The notes: a model not told the origin generated them from the letters alone. DNA of 64,000 nucleotides from Candidula unifasciata (GCA_905116865.2 CAJHNH020002023.1:1-64000); one strand, 5' to 3'; counted from the first letter of the stretch, positions 43,491 to 55,490 are shown. Program-made: numbers and translations.

Positions 43491-43792
43491 ATTGAGTTGA
43501 GTTGGGTTGAGTCAAGAATTAACATCACAGCACTCGGGGCATGCTCTGTCCTCATCTTTAGCAGCCAGTGCAGTGTTCTAATACTGATGGTACCGCTCAC
43601 AATCTAGTCATATGTCCGTCTATCCTTTCCTCTGAGTGTTGTGAGCCGGCCAGACCCTTTGGTCACACACAGATGCTGCATTCTCTCCACGCCATAATAA
43701 TCTTCTATCTCTACTAATTCCGTTGCTTGTTCTCAAAAGGCCTTGACCCCATCTGCCTTGTCATTAACATGACATGAGTGCAGTGATGTCAT
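43491..43792 (-). mobile_element. RNase H LINE 3' fragment next to the 61-bp satellite
   Basis: The minus strand reads GTISIRTLHWLLKMRTEHA, the family's C-terminal end. GTTGAGTCAAGAATTAACAT and GATGTCATTTCTTGATTGAT are the 3' junction text that leads into the satellite. Confidence 0.8.
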
Positions 43793-45276
43793 TTCTTGAT
43801 TGATTCATTCATTTATCCAGGGGGAAAGCAGTGGGGGTTGACGGCACTAGACAGTCTTGATTGATTCATTTATCCAGGGGGAAAGCAGTGGGGGTTGACG
43901 GCACTAGACAGTCTTGATTGATTCATTCATTTATCCAGGGGGAAACATGGGGGTTGACGGCAGTGATGTCTTGATTGATTCATTCATTTCTTGAAAGCAG
44001 TGGGGGTTGACGGCACTAGACAGTCTTGATTGATTCATTCATTTATCAGGGGGAAAGCAGTGGGGGTTGACGGCACTAGACAGTCTTGATTCATTCATTC
44101 ATTTATCCAGGGGGAAAGCAGTGGGGGTTGACGGCACTAGACAGTCTTGATTGATTCATTCATTTATCCAGGGGGAAAGCAGTGGGGGTTGACGGCACTA
44201 GACAGTCTTGATTGATTCATTCATTTATCCAGGGGGAAAGCAGTGGGGGTTGACGGCACTAGACAGTCTTGATTCATTCATTCATTTATCCAGGGGGAAA
44301 GCAGTGGGGGTTGACGGCACTAGACAGTCTTGATTGATTCATTCATTTATCCAGGGGGAAAGCAGTGGGGGTTGACGGCACTAGACAGTCTTGATTGATT
44401 CATTCATTTTCGTGGGGGTTTATCATTTATCCAGGGGGAAAGCAGTGGGGGTTGAAGGAGACAGTCTTGATTGGGGCAGTGGGGGTTGACGGCACTAGAC
44501 AGTCTTGATTGATTCATTCATTTATCCAGGGGGAAAGCAGGGGGGGGTTGACGGCACTAGACAGTCTTGATTCATTCATTCATTTATCCAGGGGGAAAGC
44601 AGTGGGGGTTGACGGCACTAGACAGTCTTGATTGATTCATTGACGGCACTAGACAGTCTTGATTGATTCATTCATTTATCCAGGGGGGAAAGCAGTGGGG
44701 GTTGGCACTAGACAGTCTTGATTGATTCATTCATTTATCCAGGGGGAAAGCAGTGGGGGTTGACGGCACTAGACAGTCTTGATTCATTCATTCATTTATC
44801 CAGGGGGAAAGCAGTGGGGGTGACGGCACTAGACACGGCATTCATTTATCCAGGGGGAAAGCAGTGGGGGTTGACGGACAGTCTTGATTCATTCATTCAT
44901 TTATCCAGTGGGGGGTTGGCACTAGAAGCAGTGGGGTGGGGTTGACGGCACTAGACAGTCTTGATTCATTCATTCATTTATCCAGGGGGAAAGGAGTGGG
45001 GGTTGATGGCACTAGACAGTCTTGATTGATTCATTCATTTATCCAGGGGGAAAGCAGTGGGGGTTGACGGCACTAGACAGTCTTGATTCATTCCTTCGTT
45101 TATCCAGGGGGAAAGGAGTGGGGGTTGACGGCACTAGACAGTCTTGATTGATTCATTCATTTTCCAGGGGGAAAGCAGTTGTTGACGGCACTAGACAGTC
45201 TTGATTGATTCATTCATTTATCCAGGGGGAAAAGTGGGGGTTGCTAGACATCTCCAGGGGGAAAGCAGTGGGGATT
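43793..45276 (+). repeat. 61-bp satellite, about 23 copies
   Basis: The unit is TCTTGATTGATTCATTCATT, TATCCAGGGGGAAAGCAGTG, GGGGTTGACGGCACTAGACA plus G. Many units carry internal deletions. The first part of the unit equals the 3' tail of the adjacent RNase H LINE. The open frames across it (ALDSLDSFIHLS-type) are compositional. Confidence 0.97.
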
Positions 45277-46680
45277 GCATTCTTGTTTGCAAAACTTGTA
45301 AGCTCAACAGTAGACATTGTCTCTCAGCCACACTGCTCCCTTTGGTGATCCTAAAGATGATGTTCTTTTGAGGTTATATACCAGAATATCAGGATTAATA
45401 CAGATACAAGTTGAGTTTCTCAGTCGTTAAACAAGCTAGATAGAGGACCTATATTGACCAACAAATATATGTTCATATTTTTTCCTAACTCTTTGCTTAT
45501 CTATCATTGTGTCCTATGATTTCTATATAAGCATGTGTTGGACAATTTTTATATATAGAGTTTAAAATATTCCTACTGGCAAACTTCCCTTGGATCCCAT
45601 TAAAGCGTAACAAGGAATAGACCAACTGCCCTCCCATTCCCTTACAACAAGCATGTCATAAAAGACAACTAATTATGGGTTTGCTGATCAGTTTGACTGG
45701 AAGGCACAGAGCCTAGCTGTAAGCCACAAGACAGTGTACCTCTAACTCTTTTAAGAGCAAAAGTAGATAAAGAAGCAGCTGGTAAACTTGTGCTGTAGTA
45801 ATAAAGTAAGCTGAATTGTAAAACAAGCAGATTGTGTAAAATGTTTAACATTGCCTGTTGGTAGGATGATCATATTTCTGAATGTTTAAAATTGTTTTCT
45901 CCATATTTTTTCTACATTTCACATTCAAAGTACAATGTTAATTTCACTGCATTCTGGTCACATTCTTTTTTCATATTTGTGTCTGTCTTAGTAATTGTAC
46001 TGTCTGGATTAAAACCTAACACACATATACTTATACTTACACTCAGCATTGAACATCGACTCTGTAATATTCATGATGTCAGTTAGAGAAACAAAAACAC
46101 CTAATCTGCATATTTCAGGTATTAATATGAGCATAGTAACTCTTTCAGTACCAAAACAGTTACCATGTGTTTCTTGCTCACTTCAAAGATAATAAAATTT
46201 GCTTGTTGTATTCTATCACAGACAGAAGATATATTAACTCTTTTTTTTTAAATTCTGTTTTTTAGTTTCTTTTGTCCCATAGTGTCTCTGCTCAACTCTT
46301 TTAGATTTAAGAATGTTTAGCTTTTAAGTTCAACTTCTTGGGATAAACAGAGTTTAACTAACTGGTGCTGAAACAACTAGAGATAGGTAATGCATTTTTT
46401 GAATATCTTATATATATTGTTTAAGATAATTGTTACATATCAATCATAGAATACAGTACATTGATGACCTGCACATTTGGATGTGTTGTACATACAAGTG
46501 CTGTGTTTTGATTTCTTAAAAGTGTCCTGAAATTTGACATAATTAAAGATGTCTTAGTAATTTGAGTGTGTCTGGATTATTTTACAAGATGATGTACAAG
46601 TGTTTTTGACTTTTCGAGATCTTTGGATCTTTTCTCAGGAGTGCTGGGAAAAGAACAGTCAGAGATTTTGGCTAGTGCTG
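45277..46680. other. Mostly no feature; one diverged family R start
   Basis: 45610-45690 (ATAGACCAACTGCC, AACAAGCATGTCATAAAAG) matches family R, then switches to GCCTAGCTGTAAGCCACAAG, as at 41160. TAACTCTTTCAGTACCAAAA at 46138 resembles a TTAA-type MITE end without a partner. No gene is supported. Confidence 0.5.
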
Positions 46681-46789
46681 CACCAAAAGGTACTGAATTG
46701 ATTCATGAAAATCTAGATTTGGCCACGGCCCTTTATAAGCAAGTGAAAAATGTAAAAGCCCAAATAAAATCATTTGCACTATAGGAAGA

Positions 46790-47200
46790 ATGGTGTGACC
46801 AAGGGATCTGTCTGACATCCAACACAGAGAGGAAATTCAAGATGGACTTATAATCAAACTGCTGCTGGAACCATCTCAGTTCTTTGCTTCACTTGAAGAT
46901 GAGGATGAGTGTTTATGGGAGTGTCCCAAGTGCTTCTCCTTCTTCCTCTTTCATTTGCCTGAAATAAGTTGTCTATATCAGCAAATGTTTGACTCACGTA
47001 AATTGTCACTGTCGTTTATAGTTCATTCAATAGTCCATCAAGTTTGCATTCGACTGTTGTTCTTTCTGGCCAAAAAAGATTGGTCTCACTGTGTCATATT
47101 CAGTGCAGTCCTAGAGTACATGCTCTACTGTCTGGGGCTGCTTTCCATTGGTGCACATGGATTGTACGCCTTCCCAAATGCTGTGATGTTGGTTCTTAAC
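46790..47200 (+). mobile_element. RNase H LINE 3' fragment, sense, split by a LINE
   Basis: 46860-46934 (GAGTGTTTATGGGAGTGTCC) is the ECPEC end of the RNase H family. It continues at 47183 with GTGATGTTGGTTCTTAACTC (VMLVLNS). The halves are separated by 46935-47171. Confidence 0.7.
46935..47171 (-). mobile_element. Zinc-knuckle LINE 3' end with 11-bp TSD (one mismatch)
   Basis: The minus strand reads QPQTVEHVL and DCTEYDTVRPIF, followed by a degenerate stretch and an AAGAGGAAGAAGGAGAA tail. QT-EHVL--C--Y is the terminal zinc motif seen also at 14340. TCCCAAGTGCT (46924-46934) and TCCCAAATGCT (47172-47182) flank it. Confidence 0.8.
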
Positions 47201-48821
47201 TCTGGGTTTTGTCTCAGTTCTTTTTCTTCAGTACTCAAGAAAAGGTGTTTGGCACGTTGTGTTGTGGTTTGCAGTTACCAGCTAGACTTTGATATCTGTG
47301 CCTTTCAGACCAGTAGAGCAGATTTAAAGAAACCTGTTATTAGTCACCTATTATCTCATGATTAGTAAGTAACAGTAGATCTAATCCCTACCCCCTGCCC
47401 TTTTATTTTCTTAAAAAAGATCCAAAGAACCGACACAAGGAGATTTGTGTCTATGTACTGCTTAGGTTTACTATCTGATGTTTCAGTGTTTTCCTCGTAA
47501 TTGTGGACTGTGTATAAAAAAAAAGGGCTCTGCCATCCCCACAGTGAAGGTTGGCTACAGTGTACCACTGTTGTCTTTGTGAAAATTATGTGGCCAGGCT
47601 CCAGTCCCTTCAACAGCTCAGCTCTCATACCAGTAATTGAATAAATAAATCAAAAATTGACATTACTGCACTCAGGATATTCCCACATGTGCTCTCTCCC
47701 CTTCTTCAGAGTGGACATGCTAATATTACTAGCTCCTGGTATTACTTTAATTACATATTTGTAATTAAGAGTGGCATTTAAAAAACAAAACAAAAAGGAA
47801 CCAACTTACTGACAACAATACAATGTTAGCACCTGCGTTGTTGCCTGTTGGCTTGCTGTACACTGAGTGAGCTACTCGCACTCCTGCATAGTCTCGTTCT
47901 CAGTGGATGACTGAATGGAACTTAGTCTAGAATGGTGTTTCTCAACATGGCAGGGGGTGCTGGGTCGATCCTGGGGTGGTGGGGGTGCTAAGACGGTACA
48001 GGAGTGGTAGCAGCATTAGGTGAAGCTTTCAGTGTACTGTAACAGGTTAAAATGCAATGACTGCTTAATTTGCAAAAAGTCACACACACAGTAGGAAATA
48101 TATAATCAAACATTTTCAGTCTTTTTATGAAAGAATCTGTGATCATCTAGTTCTGTTTTTATATGATCATAATAAGACACTGAATGGAAGAATGGCCTGA
48201 GCTGAAACTTCTAAAGCAGCATGTATTATTGAATAAGAGTCATAAATAAGAGCTGATTGTTCAGTCAGCAAAACAGATAGGGAGTCTCTTAGAACAGAGT
48301 AAAAGAGCCAAAGCTCTTCATTATTTACGTAACTGATATTACTAAATGTTGTCACTATCAACCTAACTGAACCAGAGCTATGTAGAACCAATGTTGTCGA
48401 TGACTACACGGTTTAGATGGCAGCTAAAAACGCAACAACAGCCTCCTGTCTGCTCAAAAAGTCAATGGAGAAAGTTGAGAACTATGCAAAGAATTGGGTC
48501 TAAAAACTTTCATTTACCTTTGTGTTTTTCCAAAAAGTGTTAAATTATGTTATCGAGAGCATGAAGTTAAACAGATGGGGAGGACAGGGAAAGAGCTGGA
48601 TGCAATAGCAACTATAAAATAACTTGGAGTAAGTTGGTAGAGAGCCTAGCCCAAATAGGGGGATAGAAGACAGTGGGAGAGGAAAACTGAGAAATCAGTA
48701 TCCAACCATTATTTTGACATGAAAGTTTACAGACAGTTTTGGTAAAGAAATGTTGTCCAGGGACCCATCAAGCTGTTAAGACTTCTCTGGGAGAACCATT
48801 GACATTTTAAAAGCCTTATAA
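47201..48821. other. Non-coding; small RNase H LINE fragment and hAT-like end
   Basis: 47640-47735 (minus) matches the RNase H LINE junction (AAAAATTGACATTACTGCAC, GGATATTCCCACATG). GAATGGTGTTTCTCAACATG at 47931-47950 resembles a hAT terminal repeat but no matching right end was found. No gene is supported. Confidence 0.45.
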
Positions 48822-49992
48822 ATTAATCTCAGATTATCCCAGCCATTTCACTCTTCTAGTTCTCAAAATGCCAGTAATCAATGGTGATTTGAAACACATG
48901 AATTTTGGTTTTGCTTTTTATTCTCCATTTCCCACTTTTTGCATCTTTGCTGGGTCCAAAGATTCATAGTATCACAATCAAAACATTTGGAATTCAAAGG
49001 AAACATACTGCATTAATATGTCATAAATTAGCGTATGCGCCGTTATACAGCTTGAGCCGATCATCTCTTGCTAAGTGGTATGACGCTGGGCTACTTAAAT
49101 TGGATGTATCGGGCCGAAAGACGCAGATATCGCAGCTTAGCTGTAAACCACAGTGCAACTTAATGCATTCCAGGCCACGGAAAGGTAATGAAAAGAAAAA
49201 AAGCATACAGACTTGCTAGAAGAGGCAGTGACAAGATGCAATCAACTTGTTACTTAACCCACAAAGAGACCAAGACGTTCCTTCACTACAGAGGAACAAT
49301 GTGTTATATTCAGTCGAAGGAGAGGGCACACAGAATTCGCTAATTTATGTTCACATTTTCAGTGTAGGAAACAGGGAGCTGTATTCCTACAACTTGGAAC
49401 CTGAAAATTCTGAGCATATGCTCCAAATCTGTACAATGTAGACTGCAAGTAGCGCAATACTGTGACCTGTTTAAAACCTCAATGAAGACAAAGTTGGATG
49501 GGGCACTTGGAGGTTTGGACTGCACAAAAGCTTTTATCGAGGCTATCGGCCCCCTGATATAGATTTTCTAACAGACAGATCGAAGAAGTCACACTTTAAT
49601 TTATTCAGAGGTTCCCGTGGTCTGCTTAACCGAACCGTTTGAACCCTTCCAGATCCAGGCAGGCATTACTTTAAATCATTGTATATTAAACATGTTACAA
49701 TTAAAGTAAGACACGATTGGTCTGAGAGGGATAAAATAATAGCAATGGAGACACAATAAGTGCAGTAAACATTCGAAAACATTGGGTTGATAGAGCAGCC
49801 AGATTATGAAAACTGAATTAGGAAAAGCCCACACAAAAGAAATTAGTTAACGCACAGTGAGTTGGTTGGTACTAAAAGAGTTAATAGCTATTCAGTGCCA
49901 AATCCTGGTGTGAAGATGTAACTCTGCACAGTGAACAATGTGGTGAGAGATGATGTGGATGCTATGGAGATATGGATTTAAAGAAGAATGAT
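48822..49992 (+). repeat. 1.1-kb direct duplication, copy A
   Basis: The stretch from AATTAATCTCAGATTATCCC to GGATTTAAAGAAGAATGAT matches copy B at about 95% identity. Copy A has about 50 extra bases (for example CAGACAGATCGAAGAAGTCA near 49570 and ACTCTGCACA near 49920). The 104-codon frame in it is conserved only because the copies are young; its product resembles nothing known to me. TTGGTACTAAAAGAGTTAA near its end resembles a TTAA-type MITE terminus. Confidence 0.9.
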
Positions 49993-50004
49993 AAAAACAC
50001 CATT

Positions 50005-51120
50005 ACCAGCTCTTCTTCTTCTTCTTCTTCCTTTTTTTCACCAAAGTGTCGTGGAGGGAAATACATTTTTGTTCTTTGTGCTGTTCTGGCCGACTCAACC
50101 ATAGACACATCGTGCTGTTGTAGAGTTTCTTTCTGATATTACCTTTCCCTCTTGTTCTTGATCTACTGTGTGCTCTACTTCCTTCTCATCTATTGTGTAT
50201 ACTTTGCATGGTATAACGTCACAATTTATTTTAAATGGACTAAACATGCTGTCTTAGAATGCAATTTAGAATTGGTTCCGACCGTTTCTCTTATGACCTT
50301 ATTTCTGATTTGATCTAAGCTAGCCACTTAGCCTTTCTCGAACATCTAATTTCAATGGTTATTTGTTTTCTGTTATTGTTGATAGTGAGTGACCATGTTT
50401 GGCACAGGTAGCATAGTGTGGGAATGAATATTATGAGTATGAGACATGTCTTTGTGCTGATTGGGATTGTCTCCTTTATTCTGTAAGAGAAAGGCCAGCT
50501 GTCTCAATGCTTGGTTTGCTTTACTGCATCGGGTGTTAATTTCTTCATTAAGTTTCGCATCTTCGTGAATGTTTTTCCTAGATATTTAAACAAAGATGCA
50601 TATTTTAACCTTTGCACTCTTCTTCTTTTCTTTACTCCTGGAATGTCTCGTGGCATCTGGCAGCAAGGGATACTTGGAAGTACGTTTTAGTGTCAGCACC
50701 TTCGCACTCTATTGCTATATTTAGTTTCTGCTTCTGTCTTCCTTTTGGCGTTACTTCAGTCTTTTAGTGTTAATTGTCATATTATTATTTTTACATTCCT
50801 CATTTCTGGATGTTAGATGCTGCTGTAATTTTATGGCTAAGTCTACTGTCAAGGTTGATCTGATCTTACTAATATGTTCGTTCCAGGGCTTAACATTCTT
50901 GCATATACTGCCACTGCAGGTAACAAACAGTGGTGATGATAAAGACACATTCCTGTCTTAATCTAGGTGTTACTCTCAGTGGTTTAGATTTTTCCTGCTT
51001 TATTTTAACCACTCTTCTACAATCCCTATATAAAGTTTCGCACTCTTCGATAAAGCATTCGCTTACTCCATAGCAAGCCATTGCTTTACAAATATGGCCT
51101 ATAAATTTCACAAATTTCTT
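50005..51120 (-). mobile_element. RTE LINE reverse-transcriptase relic
   Basis: The minus strand shows KFIGHICKAMACYGVSECFI, EECETLYRDCRRVVKIKQ and NEECKNNNMTINT (the N-MKINT-KT region after motif C). A CTTCTTCTTCTTCTTCTTCC tract at 50009-50028 is the antisense GAA tail. Many stops are present. It lies between the two 1.1-kb duplicates. Confidence 0.75.
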
Positions 51121-51179
51121 TTATATAGTATTTGATTTTCTTTTCCAATAAACTGTCACTTCCATCTCTAAGTACCACT

Positions 51180-51300
51180 TTTTAGGGCGGTGTAGACAGG
51201 GGTCGCGAGCAAGGTTTCAGATCGCATGGCTAGTGTTGTCTCCACGGACTGAGCAGGTTAGGGTGGTCGAACCCGGGTCCCGCGCATTAACTTGCCATTA
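51180..51300 (+). repeat. Dispersed repeat shared with 62270-62350
   Basis: GCGGTGTAGACAGGGGTCGC, GGCTAGTGTTGTCTCCACGG and ACTGAGCAGGTTAG are matched by 62275-62350 (GTCGGTGTAGACAGGGGGCC, GGCTAGTGCTGTCGCCGTGG). Class unknown. Confidence 0.75.
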
Positions 51301-51479
51301 ATCATAAATATCTTGGAAGGATCTTCACACCAGACGGCAGAGTGGACACGCCAACAGTGGTACCTAACAACTTTCCCAAGTACTGAAGCATCCAGCAACA
51401 CAAATGGAGAATAAAAGACAAATCATAAACTAAATCTATTTACTGGCGTTGGGTTGTCAATTCCAATCCTGTGCATTAA

Positions 51480-52599
51480 AATTAATCTCAGATTATCCCA
51501 GCCATTTCACTCTTCTAGTTCTCAAAATGCCAGTAATCAATGGTGATTTGAACACATGAATTTTGGTTTTGCTTTTTATTCTCCATTTCCCACTTTTTGC
51601 ATCTTTGCTGGGTCCAAAGATTCATAGTATCACAATCAAAACATTTGGAATTCAAAGGGAACATACTGCATTAATTTGTCATAAATTAGCGTATACGCCG
51701 TTACACAACTTGAGCCGATCATCCCTTGCTAAGTGGTATGACACTGAGCTACTTAAATTAGATGTATCGGGCCGAAAGACGCAGATATCTCAGCTTAGCT
51801 GTAAACCACAATGCAACTTAATGCATTCCAGGCCACGGAAAGGTAATGAAAAGAAAAAAAGCATACAGACTTGCTAGAAGGGGCAGTGACAAGATGCAAT
51901 CAACTTGTTACTTAACCCACAAAAAGACCAAGACGTTCCTTCACTACAGAGGAACAATGTGTTATATTTAGACGAAGGAGAGGGCCCACAGAATTCGACA
52001 ATTTATGTTCACATTTTCAGTGTAGGAAACAGGGAGCTGTATTCCTACAACTTGGAACCTGAAAATTCTGAGCATATGCTCCAAATCTGTACAATGTAGA
52101 CTGCAAGTAGCGCAATACTGTGACCTGTTTAAAACCTCAATGAAGACAAAGTTGGATGGTGCACTTGGAGGTTTGGACTGCACAAAAGCTTTTATCGAGG
52201 CTATCGGCCCCCTGATATAAGTTTTCTAACAGTCTCCGTGGTCTGCTTAACCGAACCGTTTGAACCCTTCCAGATCCAGGCAGGCATTACTTTAAATCAT
52301 TTTATCTAAACATGTTACAATTAAAGTAAGACACGATTGGTCTGAGAGGGATAAAATAATAGCAATGGAGACACAATAAGTGCAGTAAACATTCGAATAC
52401 ATTGGGTTGATAGAGCAGCCAGATTATGAATACTGAATTAGGAAGAGCCCACACAAGAGAAATCAGTTAACGCACAGTGAGTTGGTTGGTACTAAAAGAG
52501 TTAATAGCTATTCAGTGCCAAATCCTGGTGTGAAGATGTGAACAATGTGGTGAGAGATGATGTGGATGCTATGGAGATATGGGTTTAAAGAAGAATGAT
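51480..52599 (+). repeat. 1.1-kb direct duplication, copy B
   Basis: Second copy of 48822-49992 in the same orientation, 2.66 kb away. No TG...CA ends, primer-binding site or gag/pol are visible, so it is a segmental duplication and not a pair of LTRs. Confidence 0.9.
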
Positions 52600-52606
52600 T
52601 TGACTT

Positions 52607-52644
52607 CCCCCCCCCCCTCCCCCCCCCCCCCCCCCCCCCCCCCC
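52607..52644 (+). repeat. Poly-C tract, 38 bases with one T
   Basis: C run interrupted once by T, immediately after the end of duplication copy B. Confidence 0.95.
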
Positions 52645-52984
52645 ACCTATCCTTTTTTGTATTTCCCCAGCAATTAGAGATCTGTTTTTAATTGAAAATT
52701 AAATTTTTATGATGTCATAAATTGTATTTCAATTTTCTTAGAGTGCCACACGTTCCCGATCCCAGACACAAGGAGTTAAGTTACTAGAAGGGACGGCTTG
52801 GTAACAAAATGTAAAGAAGATTGGAAATACTGTATATTGTAATTATATGAGCCTCTTCCCCAGAGGATGGTAGATAGTATTTCTGTGAAGTCCCCTTGTG
52901 CGGATACACTAAAAGACTAATTCAGCAGGGTTGTGAGTAGCTAGGAGATATTCAATACTGTAGGGGAATTAAAGACAGACTTCT

Positions 52985-53275
52985 AGTCAGGGTGCAATGT
53001 CTTCTTCGGTAAATGAAAAATGGGGCAGAGGGCGTGTGGGAATGTCCCTAGAGCAGTGGTGTCAGTTCTTGATTCATTCATTCATGTGTTAAAATCGAGA
53101 GTAAGATACAGACAAACAGACAGATCGACAGACAGACAGCCTGACCGACGACGAACCGAGAGACATACAGACAGAAAAGTAATTAGAGAGATAAGACTCA
53201 TTAACAAATACGTAAGACAGACAGAAAGACGGACTGGCGGACATGTGGACGAAATAAAAGACTAAAACACGAAAA
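52985..53275 (+). mobile_element. RNase H LINE 3' end followed by CAGA-rich simple repeat
   Basis: GTGGGAATGTCCCTAGAGCA and TCTTGATTCATTCATTCATG are the sense 3' end of the RNase H LINE. From 53100 to 53240 degenerate CAGACAGA/GACAGACAG units follow; the open frame here is compositional. Confidence 0.7.
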
Positions 53276-53586
53276 AATAATCAACCAACCAATGTTCGTG
53301 ATGTTACATTTTTATTACTGTATCTGTCTATGGGTGGACTTAAAGTTGACTCCATGCATGCTTTTGAATACAGAAAGAAATCAAATGTTCTTTGACGGTT
53401 TATTTTATGATAACCAGATCAATCACGTAAAACATTAGCTTATTATTTCCTAGTTATAACATAACCTTTATAGACGGTTTGAAAGTTGACATATATTAAA
53501 AATATAATTCTAAACACATAAGGAATTTTTAATATTTCTTTCGTTTTTCTTTCTGTTTTTTTTTTTTTTTACCTATTTTTATTATT
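53276..53586. other. No feature recognised
   Basis: AT-rich non-coding sequence leading into a T-run and the TG-rich tract. Confidence 0.4.
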
Positions 53587-54273
53587 TTGTCTGACTCTTT
53601 CATTCTCTGTGTCTATGTGTGTATCTGTGTATGTCCTTGTGTGTGTCTGTGTATATATGTCTGTGTGTGTTTGTGTGTGTCTCTCCGTGTGTGTGTCTTT
53701 ACGTGTCTGCGTGCATGTGTATGTTTGTCTGTGTGTGTGTGTTTGCGTGTGTGTCTGCGTGTATCTGTGTGTATGTACGTATGTGTATGTGTCTGCGTGA
53801 GCATCAGAGGGGGTGTGTGTCTGCCATTGTGTGTTTGTGTATCTGCGTGTTTGTGTCTGCATGTATGTCTATGTGTGTGCTTTTGCCTAGTGTCTGTGAG
53901 GTGTGTACATGTATCTGTGTGTGTTTGCGTCTCTGTGTGTTTGAGCATGTGTGTGTCTACGTGTCTGATTATGTGTGTCTGTTGGTTTCTATGTCTGTCC
54001 GTCTGTGTGTGTGTCTGTGTGTGCAGGTGTGCACCTTTATGTATGTATATGTGTGGATTATGTGTGTATCTGGTAATCTGGTAATCTTAGTTTTAGCTTG
54101 ATAGCAAACGGGTCACACTGTAGCTGCTCCGCTCCTGTGACAACCAAAAATACACAAAATGTTTATTAAAAGTATGTGTGTATGTATGTGTGTATTATGT
54201 ATATATGTGGGTGTGTGTGTGTGAATGTATGGGGTGTATACGTGTTTAAATAAATGTGTAAGCGCGTGTATCT

Positions 54274-54304
<31 letters not shown>

Positions 54305-54320
54305 CACGCGCTAGAGTGTG
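53587..54320 (+). repeat. TG-rich simple sequence, two blocks
   Basis: Cryptic TG/TCTGTG repeats run from 53600 to 54065, and again from 54170 to 54310 with (TG)n ending GTGCACGCGC. Long cysteine-valine frames on both strands come from this composition. Confidence 0.95.
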
Positions 54321-54499
54321 TATGCATTTTACCATCAATGCTTTTGTGTTTTTTCTTGATAATCACAATATGCAAATTATCACTTTAATATAACATGCTT
54401 TATTGATAAAATACAACTGCTGTGTGAAAGACGGGTGTGTTGGAAGGGCCGAACGTATGACGGGCCTGCGTGCCCAATGTGTGACCCTTTAAAAATAAA

Positions 54500-54917
54500 G
54501 TTTCTTAGTTCGTTTCTTCTTTGTCTCTCTCTTTCTTTGTTCGCTTTCTCTCCTTCTTTGCTTCTTTCTTTACACAATTTTAAACCCTTCTTTTTTTCTT
54601 TTTTTCTTTCCTTTTTTTATGTTGTGACGTTTATTTAATTATTTGTTTATTTATTGTTATTTTTCTTTCTTCTTCCTCCAGTTCCTTCTTCCTCTCTTTC
54701 GTTCTTCTTCTGCTTCATTTCTGTCTTTTTTTTTCTTTTTTTTTCTTATTTAATTGTTTTCCTTTCTTTCTACTTTCTTGTTTTCTCAATTTCTTCGTCT
54801 CCTTTCTTCCTCCTTATATGTCTTGATTTTATTTTTCCTTTTACATTATTTCTCTCTTTGTTTTTCTCTTTTCCTTCTCCACGACCTTTTTCTTTTATCC
54901 TAATTGTCTTCCATCCC

Positions 54918-55006
<89 letters not shown>

Positions 55007-55110
55007 TAAATGTTTCATCCCGGTCTTTAAATTTTTTTTTTTAAAGTAATATTATTTCATTTCGTCTTTCATATTCCCTTATTGTTTTTCTTCTTCTTTT
55101 TGGTCTATTT
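54500..55110 (+). repeat. Pyrimidine-rich tract containing about 40 CT units
   Basis: More than 600 bp of C/T-rich sequence includes an uninterrupted (CT)n run at 54918-54998. Polypurine/polypyrimidine mirror sequence of this length can form triplex DNA (inference). Confidence 0.95.
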
Positions 55111-55212
55111 AGGTTTGTGATTGCTCTCAATTATTGTAAAATTTGCCCCATGTGGACAGCACTTGCAAAATGTGTTGTAATACAACATTTTATTTTCCAT
55201 TGTTTTCTTTTA

Positions 55213-55490
55213 GAGAGCGGTAAAGGACCCTTTTCTATGCTATCAGGCGTTTTGCTCATACAGGGCTTGACCTATATTTTTTAGACCAATCAGTGTCTGG
55301 TGGGTGATGTCAGCATCAAGCCAGCCGCCTTTCTTTCCCAGAAGTACACCTCGTACCCACTAAAGGCTGATTCGACCTTGCAGCCAAGGTCATTTCTGAA
55401 AACAGTCCGGCTCCGTCAGGACCCAAACCAACAACCCCATCGATCCACAGTCAGGTATCTTGCCGCTACTCCACGGCAACTTCATTTAGA
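55213..55490 (-). mobile_element. SINE family S, antisense, full length
   Basis: GTAAAGGACCCTTTTCTATG, TTTTAGACCAATCAGTGTC, GCCGCCTTTCTTTCCCAG, TAAAGGCTGATTCGACCTTG and the head antisense ACTCCACGGCAACTTCATT are in order. Confidence 0.88.

Noticed and set aside
44718..44945. 75-codon frame with repeated FIHLS-GGKQWGLT units
   Set aside because: It is the 61-bp satellite read in one frame; unit length and deletions shift the frame constantly.
47931..48060. hAT element starting GAATGGTGTTTCTCAAC
   Set aside because: Only one end resembles a hAT terminus; no matching right end or TSD was found.
48905..49219. 104-codon frame conserved in both 1.1-kb copies
   Set aside because: Conservation follows from recent duplication of the whole segment; differences are not biased to third positions as far as I can see, and no motif is recognisable.
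48822..52599. LTR retrotransposon with 1.1-kb LTRs
   Set aside because: No TG/CA ends, primer-binding site, polypurine tract, gag or pol; the interior is an RTE relic and an unrelated repeat.
53569..54101. Cysteine-rich 160-165 codon frames that look like a small secreted protein
   Set aside because: They overlap on three frames and both strands of a TG-rich tract; composition explains them.
54654..55049. 131-codon hydrophobic S/L/F-rich frame and the antisense R/E repeat
   Set aside because: They arise from the pyrimidine-rich tract and the CT dinucleotide run.
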